NCBI GenBank assembly: GCA_024400545.1
Contig: JAKSMO010000022.1
Span: forward strand, 1 to 37,542
Length of the DNA stretch: 37,542 nt
Direction of reading: 5' to 3'
DNA from: Bacteroidales bacterium
GTDB taxonomy: Bacteria > Bacteroidota > Bacteroidia > Bacteroidales > P3
Below are positions 35,849 through 37,542 of this stretch, piece after piece. How positions within the stretch are numbered: the stretch's first letter is position 1; the number at the start of each line of letters is the position of its first letter. The translations under genes and the position numbers were made by a program. The notes under the pieces are model-generated. The model saw only the letters and a list, made by a program, of their open reading frames with translations, did no database searches and was not told where the DNA came from.

Positions 35849-37542
35849 ATGCACACCAACCATTTTCTTCCCATAACATTAGACGAAGTAAAACGCCTTG
35901 GCTGGACCGAGGTGGACATCGTCATAGTTAGTGGCGATGCTTACGTGGATCATCCCTCCTTCGGTACCGCCGTTATCGGCCGGGTGTTGGAGGCCGCGGG
36001 CTATCGGGTAGCCATCATTCCGCAGCCCAACTGGCGAGACGATTTGCGCGATTTTCGCAAGTTCGGTCAGCCTCGGCTCTTTTTTGGCGTCACCTCGGGT
36101 GTGATGGATTCCATGGTGAACCACTACACCGCGGCTCGCCGTTTGCGCCACGACGATGCCTACACCCCCGGTGGGGCATTCGGTTTCCGCCCCGACTACG
36201 CCACCTATGTCTATTCCCGCATCCTCAAGCAGCTCTACCCTAACACCCCTGTTGTGATTGGCGGTGTGGAGGCCTCCATGCGTCGCCTTTCGCACTACGA
36301 TTATTGGAGCGATACGCTAAAGCCCTCCATCCTGGCCGATTGTCCTGCCGACCTTTTGGTGTATGGTATGGGCGAGAAAACCATGGTGAAGGTGGCTCAC
36401 CTTTTGGCCGACAACGAGCCGCTCTACAAGCTCCATCACCTGCCCCAGGTGGCCTATATCGACAGCCATGCCCCCAAGGCATCCGAGGCCATACAGCTGC
36501 ATAGTTTCGAGGAATGCCAGAAATCCAAACGCTGTCAGGCACAGAACTTTCATCATATCGAGGTGGAGAGCAACAAGATAGAGGCCGCCACCCTCGTTCA
36601 GCCCCACGGCAACAAATTCGTGGTAGTCAATCCGCCCGAGCCCCCCATGACCACCGAGGAGATGGATGCCTCCTTCGACCTGCCCTATCTGCGCCAGCCC
36701 CATCCCAAATACAAAAAACGCGGAGCCGTGCCCGCTTTCGAGATGATCAAAAACTCCGTCAACATCCATCGTGGTTGTTTTGGCGGGTGCTCGTTCTGCA
36801 CCATATCGGCCCACCAGGGCAAGCAGATAGCCTCGCGTTCCGACGAGTCCATCATGCGCGAAGTGGAGGCCTTGGCCAAGAGTCCCGACTTCAATGGCGT
36901 AATCTCCGACCTCGGAGGCCCGTCGGCCAATATGTTCCGCATGTCGGGCAAAAACAAAGATCTTTGTCGCAAATGTCCGCGCTATAGCTGCATCCAGCCC
37001 AGTATCTGCAAAAACCTCAACTCCGATCATGGCCCGCTGCTCAACCTTTATCGCAAAGTGCAGGCCGTGCCGGGCATCAAGCATGTGTATATAGGTAGCG
37101 GCATCCGTTGCGACCTTTTCACCGATCAGAATCGCGGCTACGACTATTTCCGCCAAGTGGTGCTGCATCATGTTGGCGGCCGCCTAAAGGTGGCTCCCGA
37201 GCACACCAGCGCGCGAGTGCTGGGCTATATGCGCAAGCCCAAGTTCGACCAGTTTCTCGACACCAAGGCGCGCTTCGACACCATCTGCCGCCAGGCCGGT
37301 GTGCGCTACCAGCTCATCCCTTATTTCATCAGCTCCCATCCCGGCTGCCAGCTCAAGGATATGGCCGACCTCGCCGTGGAGATGAAGCGCCTGGGCTACC
37401 GACTCGAGCAGATACAGGATTTCACTCCCACGCCCATGACCCTCAGCACCGAGATGTACTACACCGGCATCAACCCCGAAACCATGGAGCCCGTGTATGT
37501 GGCCAAGACCCCCGCCGAGAAAAAGGAGCAGAACCTCATGTT
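35849..37542 (+). CDS. ygiQ: YgiQ-family radical SAM protein, 3' end beyond the window
   Basis: The frame opens at ATG 35849 (MHTNHFLPITLDEVKRLGW) and runs off the window without a stop after 564 complete codons. The N-terminal domain has the YgiQ pattern (VDIVIVSGDAYVDHPSFG, GVEASMRRLSHYDYW). The radical SAM cluster motif CxxxCxxC is C310, C314, C317 in RGCFGGCSFC. A later cysteine set (CRKCPRYSC, then C in QPSIC) fits the extra metal site of this family. The biological reaction is not known to me. About 170 residues are probably missing compared with the roughly 740-residue Escherichia coli protein. It is preceded by the GAATTGTGAAT repeat region. Confidence 0.93.
   Translation, partial: MHTNHFLPITLDEVKRLGWTEVDIVIVSGDAYVDHPSFGTAVIGRVLEAAGYRVAIIPQPNWRDDLRDFRKFGQPRLFFGVTSGVMDSMVNHYTAARRLRHDDAYTPGGAFGFRPDYATYVYSRILKQLYPNTPVVIGGVEASMRRLSHYDYWSDTLKPSILADCPADLLVYGMGEKTMVKVAHLLADNEPLYKLHHLPQVAYIDSHAPKASEAIQLHSFEECQKSKRCQAQNFHHIEVESNKIEAATLVQPHGNKFVVVNPPEPPMTTEEMDASFDLPYLRQPHPKYKKRGAVPAFEMIKNSVNIHRGCFGGCSFCTISAHQGKQIASRSDESIMREVEALAKSPDFNGVISDLGGPSANMFRMSGKNKDLCRKCPRYSCIQPSICKNLNSDHGPLLNLYRKVQAVPGIKHVYIGSGIRCDLFTDQNRGYDYFRQVVLHHVGGRLKVAPEHTSARVLGYMRKPKFDQFLDTKARFDTICRQAGVRYQLIPYFISSHPGCQLKDMADLAVEMKRLGYRLEQIQDFTPTPMTLSTEMYYTGINPETMEPVYVAKTPAEKKEQNLM

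Overview
The window looks like a Bacteroidota chromosome, most likely Bacteroidales. Supporting signs are a type IX secretion (T9SS) type-A sorting domain, promoters matching the Bacteroidota form (TTG/TTTG near -33, TAnnTTTG near -7), weak Shine-Dalgarno signals, a DUF2723 membrane protein with the SWWDCGEYIATA motif, an ATP synthase subunit a with a long signal-bearing N-terminus, and very large secreted proteins built from FN3, beta-helix and CARDB modules. Anaerobic life is suggested by the class III ribonucleotide reductase nrdDG. No rRNA, tRNA, insertion sequence, phage gene or CRISPR array was seen.

Layout. 1-394: non-coding, with a cluster of hairpins that may belong to a dispersed element. 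371-4050: a promoter and a cobalamin riboswitch lead into nrdD and nrdG, followed by a small lipoprotein gene. 4107-27385: a four-gene same-strand block of secreted proteins closed by a strong terminator. It holds a 5351-residue modular protein, a 396-residue protein ending in a glycine-rich beta-strand region, a 448-residue thrombospondin type 3 repeat protein, and a 1449-residue protein with 16 tandem repeats and the only recognisable T9SS sorting domain. 27386-28413: a structured intergenic stretch and a convergent six-helix membrane protein. 28522-35744: arginine deiminase, a DUF2723 membrane protein (probable glycosyltransferase-like), a ribbon-helix-helix protein, atpB and pgk on the plus strand. 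35849-37542: a YgiQ-family radical SAM protein cut by the window end.

How the genes may work together. The riboswitch should turn down the B12-independent reductase when cobalamin is plentiful, which predicts a B12-dependent (class II) reductase elsewhere in the genome. The four-gene block is the most unusual part. The giant protein ends directly after an IPT-like and a following beta domain, without a sorting signal. The DUF7619-like domain that such proteins often carry next sits in the fourth gene, with the sorting domain. I infer a split, multi-subunit surface assembly in which one subunit carries the T9SS anchor signal. This is untested.
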